DNA from: Epiperipatus broadwayi
Taxonomy: Eukaryota > Onychophora > Udeonychophora > Euonychophora > Peripatidae
Reading direction: 5' to 3'
DNA length: 64,000 nucleotides
NCBI GenBank assembly: GCA_028023455.1
Contig: JAQFVV010012394.1
Coordinates: 20,914,353 to 20,978,352, forward strand
In this document: positions 1-9,924 of the stretch, piece after piece
How positions within the stretch are numbered: position 1 is the stretch's first letter
How the letters are laid out: the number at the start of each line of letters is the position of its first letter
Translations under genes and position numbers: made by a program
Notes under the pieces: model-generated
Told to the model about the DNA's origin: nothing
Databases searched by the model: none
Seen by the model: only the letters and a program-made list of their open reading frames with translations

Positions 1-930
1 ATATTTTCCAAGAATAGCAAATTAACCAAGATTCAGTGTTTGTCTTTTAGTCAAATTACTTTATTTTTTTACGTTTTATGAAGCATTATTTAAAAAAAAA
101 AATTATTTCTTTTGTACCTGTTATTTGGTTAATACTAAAGAAAAATCTCATCTGGATCAAAATTTAAAATGTGGACACACAGACAGAAACATATACAGAT
201 AGAGCAAGTTAATAAAAAAGTATTTAATAACTCTTTTCTCAACTTTTCCTGTTATTTCAAAATACATCATTAATTTTGTTTATATAATCATTATGATACA
301 ATAATGTTTACTTGTTTTAATCCTTTATGTTAATTTATAAAGTTATTTCCATATATATATATATATTTTTTATTTATCTTTTAATCAAGAATTATATACT
401 TTTTAAATATATATATTACTTATTAACCATTTTTATCAGAAATCCAGTAACCAGAAATACAATTATGACACCCCCCCCCCCTAAATTATCATTGTTTATT
501 ATTTGCAAAGTATGGCTCTGAAAATGAACTGCCAAAAGCGGCTGCTTCCTTTACGAATGCCCAAAGCCAACCATAATCAATGGTAATCCTATATAAAATA
601 GTTTAATAAATAAACATGATAATAATAACAACTAATTAAAGCATTAAAAAAAAGATACATTTGTGTTTTAATAAATTTTATCTGACGTGACACGGATTCC
701 AATTTAAACAGGCAGCCTTAATTATATATAATTAGCATATTAATTATAAGTATAAAAATTTCCAAGATAATGATAAAAGCACAACATTTCTAAGCTGTTA
801 GATAGATGTAGGAAATAATTTACTTTCGAAACGGTTTTAATCTTGCTATTAATTATTTTAAATAGCCAGATATAAAAGATAATTCACATATTTATCTTGA
901 CGAGGAAAAAAGCAGTTTTTTATAAAAATA
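1..930. other. AT-rich sequence, no gene seen
   Basis: Unique-looking AT-rich DNA. The only simple feature is an 11-base C run at 471-481. No open frame with protein-like composition is present on either strand, and the short frame at 327-521 is a by-product of the T/A composition. Confidence 0.6.
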
Positions 931-1396
931 TTGAAATACAAATACAATGTATATACTTAACCTAGATGTAATTAAAGAGAATTTGAACCCAGACTTTCAA
1001 GTTCTCTACAGTCATCCACTCTATCCAATATAACCGATACGCATGACCTCATACATATGAAAAAGATAAATGATTTTCAATATACATATTTCATGCTGAA
1101 CCAGCACTCATCAGTTGATCCTGATCATCATCTCCCACACTTAACATATAATCAGTGCTCGGTTTATATTAAGATAGCAAATCTACGCACTTTAATGAAC
1201 AGACTTCAATCTTCATCACTCTTCAAATGTTCAGCCATCCATATTACTGAAAAATCTGATGATGGAATGCTCAAAGACTTTGTTGATGCTAATATTATAG
1301 TCATACCCATGTTAATCTTAAATCAATCTGATCCCTTATACGTAGGACCTTAATAAATCCTTTTAAATACACAAAAGAGGGATGGACAGAATACAC
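931..1396 (-). mobile_element. Family A hammerhead repeat, full unit
   Basis: A roughly 466-bp unit of the most frequent small repeat in the window, in minus orientation. Read on the minus strand it contains a hammerhead core (1077-1118), then a short spacer, then a tRNA-like B-box sequence (GGTTCAAATTC near 985). The same order recurs in copies at 6.8, 12.2-12.6, 18.3-19.9, 20.1-20.6 and 36.5-36.9 kb. A truncated second unit follows in the same direction, so this is a tandem 1.2-mer. The plus strand has a 98-codon open frame here, which is a shadow of the repeat. The unit resembles animal retrozymes or hammerhead SINEs; that assignment is inference. Confidence 0.75.
1077..1118 (-). ncRNA. 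Hammerhead ribozyme core (family A)
   Basis: Minus strand: CTGATGA (1108-1114), stem II GTGCT/AGCAT, GAAA (1089-1092), a short stem III, then the outer strand. Stem I is TCAA/TTGA, where most other copies have CCAA/TTGG. The C-G to T-A change on both strands keeps the pairing. Core residues all match the hammerhead consensus. Activity is not shown. Confidence 0.65.
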
Positions 1397-1401
1397 ACTC
1401 A

Positions 1402-1486
1402 ATATTTAAATACAAGTATAATGTACATACTTAACTTAGATTTAATTAAAAGAGGTTTGAACCCAGACTTTCAAGCTCCCTTTAAA
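1402..1486 (-). mobile_element. Family A second unit, truncated
   Basis: Repeats the first ~85 bp of the preceding unit (the segment from 'tacaagtataatgtac' to the 'cagactttcaagctcc' block) in the same orientation, then stops. This makes the locus a head-to-tail partial dimer, the arrangement expected of retrozyme insertions. Confidence 0.6.
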
Positions 1487-1554
1487 ATACACTTAAAAAA
1501 TTTCAACAAAATTAATTGATATACTTTAATAAAGACTATACTTATTAAAAGTAA

Positions 1555-1645
1555 GCCCTGTTTGGTTTGGTGCAGTTATAAATTATGGGTTTTGGAGATA
1601 AAGGTACATGGATCACAGCTCAAACAATAAGCTACTTGATTACTA
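1555..1645 (+). repeat. tRNA-like SINE fragment (family G)
   Basis: A decayed copy of the repeat that forms a tandem triplet at 11.56-11.99 kb, recognised by the 'ccctg...ggtttggtg' block followed about 60 bp later by 'catggatcacagc'. The two blocks sit where a pol III A box and B box would. No gene. Confidence 0.45.
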
Positions 1646-1778
1646 TTTTGCCTGACATGGTTTTTTGCAATGGTAAAGAGATAGATTCTGGAATTCAAAA
1701 GTTTATGGATCATAAGCCAGCTCTATTTTGAACCTATGAATTCTGAACCAATAAATTATTTTATTATTACTCCAACCT

Positions 1779-2030
1779 GTGTGATTTAGTACAAATCAAT
1801 AAAATATCACCTCATTCCATACATGATTTTAGCTTACATATTGCTATTATAACAGCATAATTTTCACCCTCTCTACTAATAATAGATGCCAGATGGTAGT
1901 GCTTATTATTATTTACTAAATCTTAAAGTAAGTGATGTAAAGCTCATGACATATTATGCTGCTATAATAACAGTAAGCTAGCTAAAGCCATCTTATATTT
2001 TATTGATTTATACTAAATCCTAGTCACATG
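1779..2030. repeat. Imperfect inverted repeat (foldback)
   Basis: The left arm (gatttagtacaaatcaataa, then gcttacatattgctattata) pairs with the right arm (gctgctataataacagtaagc, then attgatttatactaaatc). A short spacer separates the arms. No coding potential and no flanking direct repeat was identified. Sequence from 2031 to 2700 holds no gene; a decayed family F fragment lies near 2230-2275. Confidence 0.5.
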
Positions 2031-2713
2031 ATAGAAGTACCTTCAGTTATTTAAAAACTAAGTATACCATAATATATAGAAACTGAATTGATTTCATATC
2101 TATATGACTATACAAGCAATTTGATTTAGATTAGATTGAAAATATTTATATGTTTTTTAATGTGAGTCTATTGGCTCTGAAAGGATGGTGCATTAAATGC
2201 TAAAAATTCATGTGCAATGGCCCAAGGATTTAAAGTCCTCATTGATGAAAGTCACAAGTTTCAAACTGGTTTGGGGATATTATTTATGGTAGTACAGATA
2301 AGAGTTCAATAACAACTGTTATTTGACATCTATTATTACTAACTAAAACTTATAGATATTGGCATAGAGATGGTGCTTTGATGCAGTTATAGAATGGCAA
2401 ACACCACTGCTTGAGATACATGCATTACAGCTCAGCTTCTTCCTTACAGTGCTCACACTTTTATAAATTTCCAAGCAGCTAACAATTAAAAGACAAAAGA
2501 TTACAATGAAAATAATAATTGAATTCTCTATATATCGTGAGTTGATATGAAGTTCAAACATAAGAAATGATTTGGTAAAGTAATTTATGGATCTTGATTT
2601 CCAAAATACCACTGTACTAAACTATGCAAATCAGTAAATATTTAATAATCATTTAAATTTAACTACTCTTTTAATATCATACTGATAGATCTAGTATTTG
2701 AACCTACCCTAGC

Positions 2714-2756
2714 ACCTCTCTGAGAAGTGCTAAAGCATGAAACCATGGTCAGAGGT
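2714..2756 (+). ncRNA. Hammerhead-like fold with altered core
   Basis: Stem I ACCTCT (2714-2719) pairs perfectly with AGAGGT (2751-2756). Between them lie CTGAGAA (2720-2726, where the consensus is CTGANGA), stem II GTGCT/AGCAT, GAAA (2739-2742), and CCATGGTC, which gives a self-paired stem III ending in the usual UC cleavage dinucleotide. The core heptamer deviates from consensus, so it is probably inactive. The surrounding repeat was not recognised elsewhere in the window. Confidence 0.4.
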
Positions 2757-5097
2757 TTGGGGGGGGGGAGTCCTGACAGAGATATTTTAAATGCTGGCTC
2801 TGGCTAAGCACTTTTCACAAAGCTTGTTGAGGAATTGGCAATCCTCATTGATTATATCTTACAAGCTTAAGAGAATTGGGTCATGTGATCTATGATTCTT
2901 ATTTTGTATAATTGATATATCTATATTTTATATTCACACAGCATAAATAAAATATATGGAGTTAGAATAATATTACAATCACAGTTTAGTAGAAAGCATT
3001 TAAAACTAGAACTTTCTCCATTAGATTATAACATTGAAAAATAAATTTGATATAAAAGAAAATTGAAATTTGCCCCATTAAGAAAAAAAGTTCAAACGAA
3101 AATATGTATTGGTAATCGTAAAAGCATAAATAAGAACACTTTCCATTTTTCTTTTTTAATTCAATCTATTGCAAAATTGAATGATGTAAGAAAAAAATAT
3201 TTTCAATACCTATAGTAGTAATAAATAAATATATGGACAGATGTTTAAGAAATCATGTGACATTAATGCCAACACCAGCAGGTCCTTTCATGTGAATAAA
3301 TAGATTTTATTTTACATCTAAGAAAAAAATCATTTAAGTAATTTTTAGCTTAACATTGGAAAAAACTGTTTAGGACACCATGCACCAATCAAACAATAAC
3401 AATGCTATTATTTCTATAAGGGTATCCTTTGCTTTATATTATCAACTGTACAGTAGTAACTCAAGTGCTACCTGGTGATTACTAAAAGAATTGAGAAGCA
3501 GAAAGTTTTGCATTATTTTCATTTAAATAAATAAAAAATAGTCATATGACCAATTGTTCAGGGAATCAAGCAATGTTTGAATTTCAAAGTTTACATTTAT
3601 CAAGCTTAGATTTTTTTTTACCTGCCTGAGCTGTGAATTAATATAATAATCTTTCACCTATGAATTTACTATGCTGACTCAAAGACTGATGTAGCTAGGG
3701 AGTTGCTTTAATCATCAGTGTTGTGCACAACTGATCTTTTAGGGACACAATTTTTTTTGCAATTAGTTGTTTTCATAAAAGGTAATCAAAAATACTTTAA
3801 TTTTTGAAATTTAAACAATAATGAACTATTTCATGTTTTATGAATTTTAGATTTTTATAAAATATCTATTCTTAAAATCAAAGTTGGCAATTATCATGGT
3901 TGGAAAGGGAGTGCAAGCAGTTGGTTTATTGATCTGGGATGCAAAGCAATCTGACATCACATTTCCCCCCATTCCTGTGCTGAACAACACAAAGCATTGA
4001 TTCTAAATGAAACAATGCAAAAAAATGTTTAGGATTAATTCATTAAAATCAAATGGTTTATTTCTTAAGAATTCATCAGAATCTTAATACCAGAAATGAT
4101 AAATCTAGGATGTGATCTTGAGTTCCTAAATTCAGCAATTCTAGCACCACATTAAATCACACAGGGCATTAATTCATTAAAATAAGTTCTACTTAGCATT
4201 TATGTACTTGAATATCACATGACCTTCTTGTGAATAAGTGATCATATGATAACTAAATGAAAGTAGCAATTATGTATATGAAGCAAATCATTTACTGCAT
4301 GAATTTTTTTATGAAGCAAATCATTTACTGCATGAATTTGTAGGTGAAAGAATGTACACAGAAGGATGGATAAAACAAGCATCTTAACAATTGCTTAAAA
4401 AGTTAGTACACCTATATAATAGTAATAGGAAATCATATTATTCTCTTGCGGTCACCAATAGGAAAAATCAAGAGCTTAATTGTATTGTTTTCAACTAAGC
4501 ATCTCATAGCCTCATTGATAAATAGTAAAATGAGAAATCATTGTGAAGGTGAGAATTTAAATTCATTAAAAGTATTTTGTAACCATGGTTTATTCAAGCT
4601 TGCAGTAAAGAATGCTTAAATGGTAATCTTTTGGTTTTATACCTCCATAATAAAAAATAGTTCATGGGAATCATTTAAATTAATTTAACCAATTAATGAA
4701 ATTTTATATTAGTCATGTACATAATGAACTCCTACAACAAATCATTTATTATCACCACACAATAATCCATTAACATCATGTTAGAAAAGATTATTCTGTA
4801 AGAAATGTATTACAGACATACTGCTTATAACCTTATTTAATTATTTTATATAAAGTTTAAAAATATATTTAAAAAAGTGACTTTAAAAATTAGACATTTC
4901 ATATTTTTTTATCATTATTTCATTTATTAATTTTGCTATTTAGTTAAATTGTTTGTCTTTTTTATCCAATGCTTCAAATTATTTTTATATGATTGTGATT
5001 AAAACTCAGACATCTTCACTGAACTCCATGGAACAATCAGAAATGCTTTTATATAAAAAAGAATGGAATACAAAAATAAATGTTATATTTTGTAATA
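2757..5097. other. AT-rich sequence, no gene seen
   Basis: An 11-base G run at 2759-2769 is followed by AT-rich DNA. A short direct duplication containing 'gaagcaaatcatttactgca' occurs twice near 4280-4340. No coding sequence, RNA gene or recognisable mobile element was found. Confidence 0.5.
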
Positions 5098-5393
<296 letters not shown>

Positions 5394-5508
5394 AGTAGTA
5401 TATTCTGTTATACATGGTAACCAGATTTGAGACATAAATTAGTTAATTATCATAACTGAAATATGTCATTCTACATATTAACCTTTTTTGTTTTGTCATA
5501 ATCCAAAT

Positions 5509-6505
5509 AATGTTATATAGATAAGCATTTATTTTTATAGCATCTGTATATAATTGCAATTACATTCATATCGGCCTTTCAAGCCAATTGTGCAAACGCT
5601 TTGCGAGTGTTAAATAATAAATGAATACCCTCTGACCAATACAAGATATAGAATTTATGCAGGAATAAAAAGAATCCTCTTATTCCTACGACTCAAATAT
5701 TTATATATGAGCAAATCTGAAGTACTGGCACAGAAGGCGTGATGATAGAACGGTCACTTTAAATTACTATATACAATGTCTGAATGAATGACGCTGATGA
5801 AATTTTCTAGAATTTACTAAACGTCATTCCAACTGAAACTTAATCATATATATAAATAAGCATTTATTTTTATAGCGTCTGTATATAATTGTAATTACAT
5901 TCATATCGGCCTTTCAAGCCAATTGTATATAGTATAGACATTGTATATAGTAATTTAAAGTGACCGTTCTATCGTCATGCCTTCTGTGCCAGTACTTCAG
6001 ATTTGCTCATATATAAATATTTGAGTCATAGGAATAAGAGGATTCTTTTTATTCCTGCATAAATTCTATATCTTGTATTGGTCAGAGGGTATTCATTTAT
6101 TATTTAACACTCGCAAAGCGTTTGCACAATTGGCTTGAAAGGATGATATGAATGTAATTACAATTATTTACAGACGCTATAAAAATAAATGCTTATTTAT
6201 ATATATGATTAAGTTTCAGTTGGAATGACGTTTAATACATTCTAGAAAATTTCATCAGCGTCATTCATTCAGACATTGTATATAGTAATTTAAAGTGACC
6301 ATTCTATCATCATGCCTTCTGTGCCAGTACTTCAGATTTGCTCATATATAAATATTTGAGTCATAGGAATAAGAGGATTCTTTTTATTTCTGCATAAATT
6401 CTATATCTTGTATTGGTCAGAGGGTATTCATTTATTATTTAACACTCGCAAAGCGTTTGCACAATTGGCTTGAAAGGCCGATATGAATGTAATGTTATAT
6501 AGATA
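5509..6505. mobile_element. Foldback array flanked by 15-bp direct repeat
   Basis: A forward unit (5524-5935) is followed by two partly overlapping units in reverse orientation (5936-6230 and 6231-6490). Shared landmarks are the block around 'gcctttcaagccaattg', 'ggcacagaaggcgtgatga', and a TATATATAAATA stretch. The array is bracketed by the 15-bp direct repeat AATGTTATATAGATA at 5509-5523 and 6491-6505, which suggests a target duplication and one insertion event. No protein is encoded. The forward unit has a hairpin with 8-bp outer strands (gaatgacg/cgtcattc) around CTGATGA, but the GAAA of a hammerhead is missing. Confidence 0.75.
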
Positions 6506-6764
6506 GAAAAAGATAAAAGAGACAATTTTTATAAATCAATTTAAAAATTCTATTATAAATAGACAATTTGCTAATACTGAAGAACCCAGTTTTTGGGAAA
6601 ATCCTATGATTTATTTTTTATCCATACCTAAGTAATTGAAGGTATGTCTGTATGTTATAAATTATTGCTGCTTAGTTGTATCCCTATTATAATTTTTAAA
6701 AATATTATTTAACATATAACATACAGGCTATATTTATATCTGTAAAACAGTGTAATTTATAGGC

Positions 6765-7090
6765 TATTTTGAGCTCAGACTTTCACATGACCCTCAACTC
6801 TCCACACTATCTCATACAACTGATACACTTGACCACATATATGTTTAAAAGATAAATAATCACCAATATAAGTATTTCATGCTAAACCAGCAATCATCAG
6901 TTGGTCCAGATTATCATTTCTATACATATATGCAATAAGTGCTCAGATTTATATTAAGATAGCCAATCTTCATAGATTAATGGACAGGCTTCAATTCACT
7001 CCACCCTCCAACTCTTCAGCCATCCATTCAATTGAAAATCTGAGAGTGGAATGCTCAAAGCGCACACTGTTGGTGACATTCGCATCTATT
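6765..7090 (-). mobile_element. Family A hammerhead repeat, partial unit
   Basis: A minus-oriented single copy. It has the tRNA-like end ('gagctcagactttcacatgac' side) and the hammerhead (6862-6905), and extends to the 'aaatctgagagtggaatgc' block. No partner in inverted orientation is next to it. Confidence 0.7.
6862..6905 (-). ncRNA. Hammerhead ribozyme core (family A)
   Basis: Minus strand: stem I ACCAA (6901-6905) with TTGGT (6862-6866), CTGATGA intact, and GAAA intact. Stem II is TTGCT/AGCAT, with a T-T mismatch at the core-proximal pair. Probably a weakened ribozyme. Confidence 0.55.
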
Positions 7091-7451
7091 TTGATACTCT
7101 ATCATTATAACTATTAATGTAAAAGAAATTACGAAGTCGGAGTTTAAATTTAGTAATACTTATTGCAGCAAGTATACTTTCAACACTGTTGCATCATATA
7201 ATCAGCAGCAAAATTTAATGTTCTCAGCAGACTAATCATGAGTATAATGCAAAAGCCTTGAAAGTGTACTTGGTGCAATAAATTTTACAAATTTAAACTT
7301 TGACTTTACTATTACATATGATAAATTTTAATGGGTAATTTATTACTTTATATATATATGACAATAGATGGGGTTATACCAAAAACACCTTCAAGCGTTT
7401 GTTTACATAAACGTCAGAGCGAGTATTTCACTATCTCTAACTTAATTTCCA

Positions 7452-7495
7452 CCTTCATATCATGATTTCAAGCTATTTGCTATCATCAGTGAAGG
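7452..7495 (-). ncRNA. Hammerhead-like core (family C)
   Basis: Minus strand: stem I CCTTCA/TGAAGG is a perfect 6 bp. CTGATGA is at 7483-7489. Stem II is AGC/GCT with loop AAATA and a T-T mismatch next to the core. GAAA is at 7466-7469. Stem III ATC/GAT ends in TA, an allowed cleavage dinucleotide. The match to the consensus is good, although stem II is short. Confidence 0.55.
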
Positions 7496-8223
7496 ACAGG
7501 ATTAAGAAACTAGATCTAAAACACAAACTCTGAGCGTTTAAGAAACAGTTTCTATTCAGCTTGCGAGCGTGAATCTTTTAGACACATAATGTCTTTAAAC
7601 TCAGCATCACATGCCAGATAGCTACATGGGTCTGATATCAGTTCAGCATCACCACATAGTAGAAGTCTCTGCAATATATATTATTGCAAGAAAGACCTCA
7701 AAGGTACATTTATGAAAAACAAAAAACACAAGTTAAAAACTTGCATACGCTTGTATTTATGACAATAGATGGCATTATACCAAAAACACCTTCAAGCGTT
7801 TGTTTACATAAACGTCAGAGCGAGTATTTCACTATCTCCAACTTAATCATGCTTGCTCTGATGTTTATGTAAACAAACGCTTGAAAGTGGTTTTGGTATA
7901 ACGCCATCTATTGTCATAAATACAAGCGTATGCAAGTTTTTAACTTGTGTTTTTTGTTTTTCATAAATGTACCTTTGAGGTCTTTCTTGCAATGATATAT
8001 ATTGCAGAGACTTCAACTATGTAGTGATGCTGAACTGATATATATTGCAGAGACTTCTACTATGTGGTGATGCTGAACTGATATCAGACCCATGTAGCTA
8101 TCTGGCATGTGATGCTGAGTTTGAAGACATTACGTGTCTAAAAGAATCATGCTCGCAAGCTGAATAGAAACTGTTTCTTAAACACTCAGAATTTGTGTTT
8201 TAGATCTAGTTTCTTAATCCTGT

Positions 8224-8267
8224 CCTTCCCTGACGATAGCAAATAGCTTGAAATCATGATATGAAGG
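8224..8267 (+). ncRNA. Hammerhead-like core (family C, reverse arm)
   Basis: Plus-strand partner of the 7452-7495 motif. It has CTGACGA (8230-8236, allowed by CTGANGA), GAAA (8250-8253), and stem I CCTTCC/TGAAGG with one mismatch at the core-proximal pair. Confidence 0.5.
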
Positions 8268-8402
8268 TGGAAATTAAGTTAGAGATAGTGAAATACTCGC
8301 TCTGACATTTATGTAAACAAACGCTTGAAGGTGTTTTTGGTATAACGCCATCTATTGCCATAAATACAAGTGTATGCAAGTTTTTAACTTGTGTTTTTTA
8401 TA

Positions 8403-8635
8403 ATATATCAGATCAATGAATCCTATAGTGCACATCTCATTTATTTTATCATCTATGTTTAATGCCATTAACCATTGACCAATGGAAAACTCAGATCAGC
8501 TCTCATTCATTACAGACGTATTTTGAAAATCAACCTATTCTCAGCAGATGAAGCCAAGATTCAACACCTGATTTTCATATTGGAAATATAGTACAATCTT
8601 ATTCTTACTTGTTGGAAGTGTAAATATATAAGCAA
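8403..8635 (+). repeat. Dispersed direct repeat, copy 1
   Basis: Shares an ordered set of blocks with 9085-9330: 'cagatc...tatag...cacatct', 'cattaac..ttg', 'aaaactca.atcagc' and the 'ttttgaaaatca/tttggaatattga' segment. The two copies flank the family C and family D hammerhead elements. Function unknown. Confidence 0.45.
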
Positions 8636-8661
8636 TCAACATATATATATATATATATATA

Positions 8662-8885
8662 AAACAAAAACAAGTTTTATATACATAAACTTGCTATCGC
8701 TTGTGTTTATGATCAATAGATGGAGCTTTACCAAGACCTCCAAACAAGCATATTTTTGTTTACATAAAAATCAGAGTCAAAATTCACTGTCTCTTTCATT
8801 GGCTCCACCCTCAGATCAGCTGATTTCAAGGTGATTTGCTATCATCAGTGAAGGATAGGAGTTAGAAACTAAACCTAAACACTAT
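8662..8885 (-). mobile_element. Family C diverged single copy
   Basis: Shares with 7357-8400 the order of 'caatagatgg', 'gtttacataaa', 'tttgctatcatcagtgaagg' and 'aaactaaacctaaacac'. It is preceded by an (AT)n run at 8640-8661. It contains a hammerhead-like motif at 8808-8854 on the minus strand. Confidence 0.6.
8808..8854 (-). ncRNA. Hammerhead-like core (family C, diverged)
   Basis: Minus strand: CTGATGA (8842-8848), GAAA (8824-8827), and stem III ATC/GAT with loop AGCT followed by C. Stem I is CCTTCA with TGAGGG; the changed base becomes a U-G wobble, so pairing is kept. Stem II is poorly formed in this copy. Confidence 0.45.
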
Positions 8886-8890
8886 ATATA

Positions 8891-9022
8891 AACACAGAAT
8901 TACTTCTCTATAAATCTGCTTTAATATTTCAACCAGCAGACTGGTTTTCATCAGAAAGCAAAAAACCAGTCTGCTGGTTGGAATATTAAAGTAGTTTTAT
9001 AGAGAAGTAATTCTGTGTTTTT
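8891..9022. mobile_element. Family D palindromic hammerhead element
   Basis: Inverted arms of about 60 bp (outer block 'aacacagaattacttctct') meet around 8955. A second copy of the family lies at 49450-49590. The minus-strand arm contains a well-formed hammerhead (8917-8960). The plus-strand arm keeps stem II but lacks the CTGATGA strand. The left flank is a short TATATA stretch. Confidence 0.7.
8917..8960 (-). ncRNA. Hammerhead ribozyme core (family D)
   Basis: Minus strand: stem I TGCTTT (8955-8960) pairs with AAAGCA (8917-8922). CTGATGA is at 8948-8954. Stem II is AACCAG/CTGGTT with loop TCTG, preceded by one unpaired A. GAAA is at 8927-8930, followed by TATT, which allows only a minimal stem III. 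Animal type I hammerheads commonly have a very short stem III; the extra A is a departure from the consensus. Confidence 0.55.
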
Positions 9023-9084
9023 ATTATGTTTTTATTTTTCCTTTAGTTAGTTCGTATATTTATTATTTTCATATATATATATGA

Positions 9085-9330
9085 TATTTAAACAATTAAT
9101 GCAATGCATCCAATCAGATCTTATAGCACATCTATTTTAAATCTGTTTATAAAGTCATTAACTGTTGTTCGGTGCAAAAACTCAAATCAGCCTCTGTCTA
9201 CATCCATTTGGAATATTGACTTATCTCATTAATCAGAACTTCTAAAACCCAGACTTCCACAGAAAATCAATAATCCAATCTTTATATCTGTGTATTGTGT
9301 AGTTCTATAACATTGACGAGTTAATGCATT
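9085..9330 (+). repeat. Dispersed direct repeat, copy 2
   Basis: Second copy of the repeat at 8403-8635, in the same orientation, separated by two hammerhead-bearing elements. The copies are clearly diverged. No coding potential. Confidence 0.45.
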
Positions 9331-9366
9331 ACCAATCTATCATTAGCACTTTTGATTTTGGCCATG

Positions 9367-9920
9367 CGACAGATGGAAACACAATGGACGAAATTAATCA
9401 TAGAATTAAACTTGGTTGGAGTGCTTTTGGTAGAAATAACTTGATATAAAAGGAAATATGCCTATGTGTTTAAAAGAAAAGTTTTTAATAAATGTGTTTT
9501 AACAGTTCTTACTTATGGATCTGAGACTTGGATACTTAATAAAAGAACAATACAGAGACTTCAGATCATTTAAAAAAGTGTGGAGAGATGCATGTTGGGA
9601 GTAACAAGAAGAGATCAAAATGCAATATATGGATAAGAGAACAAACAGGTGTTACTGACCTCATTGAAAAAATTAAAAGACTGAAGTGGGAGTTGGGCTG
9701 GACATATTGCTAGAAGAGATGATAATAGATGGACAATTGAAAACTTAAACTGGGTTCCAAGATATTGTAAAAGGGACAAAAAGAGACCACATGTGAGATG
9801 GAGGGATGAAATAAGAAAGTGTGCAGGGGTGATGTGGAGAAAAGAAGCTAAAGATCAGAGAAGATGGATTGAGCTTCGAGAGATCTTCATACTGCAATGG
9901 ATTGATGATTGTTTGTGGTG
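9367..9920 (+). pseudogene. RTE-type LINE reverse transcriptase, 3' fragment
   Basis: Broken reading frames correspond to the C-terminal part of an RTE-clade endonuclease/reverse transcriptase. They include a 'DEINHRIKLGW' block, a 'VLTYGSETW' block, a 'REQTGVTDLIEKIKRLK' block and a 'GHIARRDDNRW' block, ending in 'RPHVRWRDEIRK..GVMWR'. The same order occurs at 16.9-17.4 kb. Frameshifts, and the absence of the polymerase core, show a dead 5'-truncated copy. Such 5' truncation is usual for LINE retrotransposition. Confidence 0.85.
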
Positions 9921-9924
9921 ATAT

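Larger units (their letters stand above)
7357..8400. mobile_element. Family C foldback array with hammerhead-like cores
   Basis: A unit of about 400 bp (7359 to 7759, repeat mark 'gacaatagatgg') is followed by the start of a second unit (7760-7845). The rest (7850-8400) is the unit in reverse orientation, so the centre near 7850 is a junction of inverted copies. Landmarks are 'caagcgtttgtttacataaa' and 'agatctaaaacacaaa'. Each full arm has a hammerhead-like core (minus at 7452-7495, plus at 8224-8267). A separate diverged copy lies at 8662-8885. There is no protein coding; the short frame at 7684-7872 is a shadow. Confidence 0.75.

Noticed and set aside
1057-1353. 98-codon frame as a host gene
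   Set aside because: Part of the repetitive family A unit, found in other copies with stops.
5770-5835. CTGATGA inside a strong hairpin as a hammerhead
   Set aside because: The GAAA strand is absent and the outer pairing overlaps where the cleavage site would lie.
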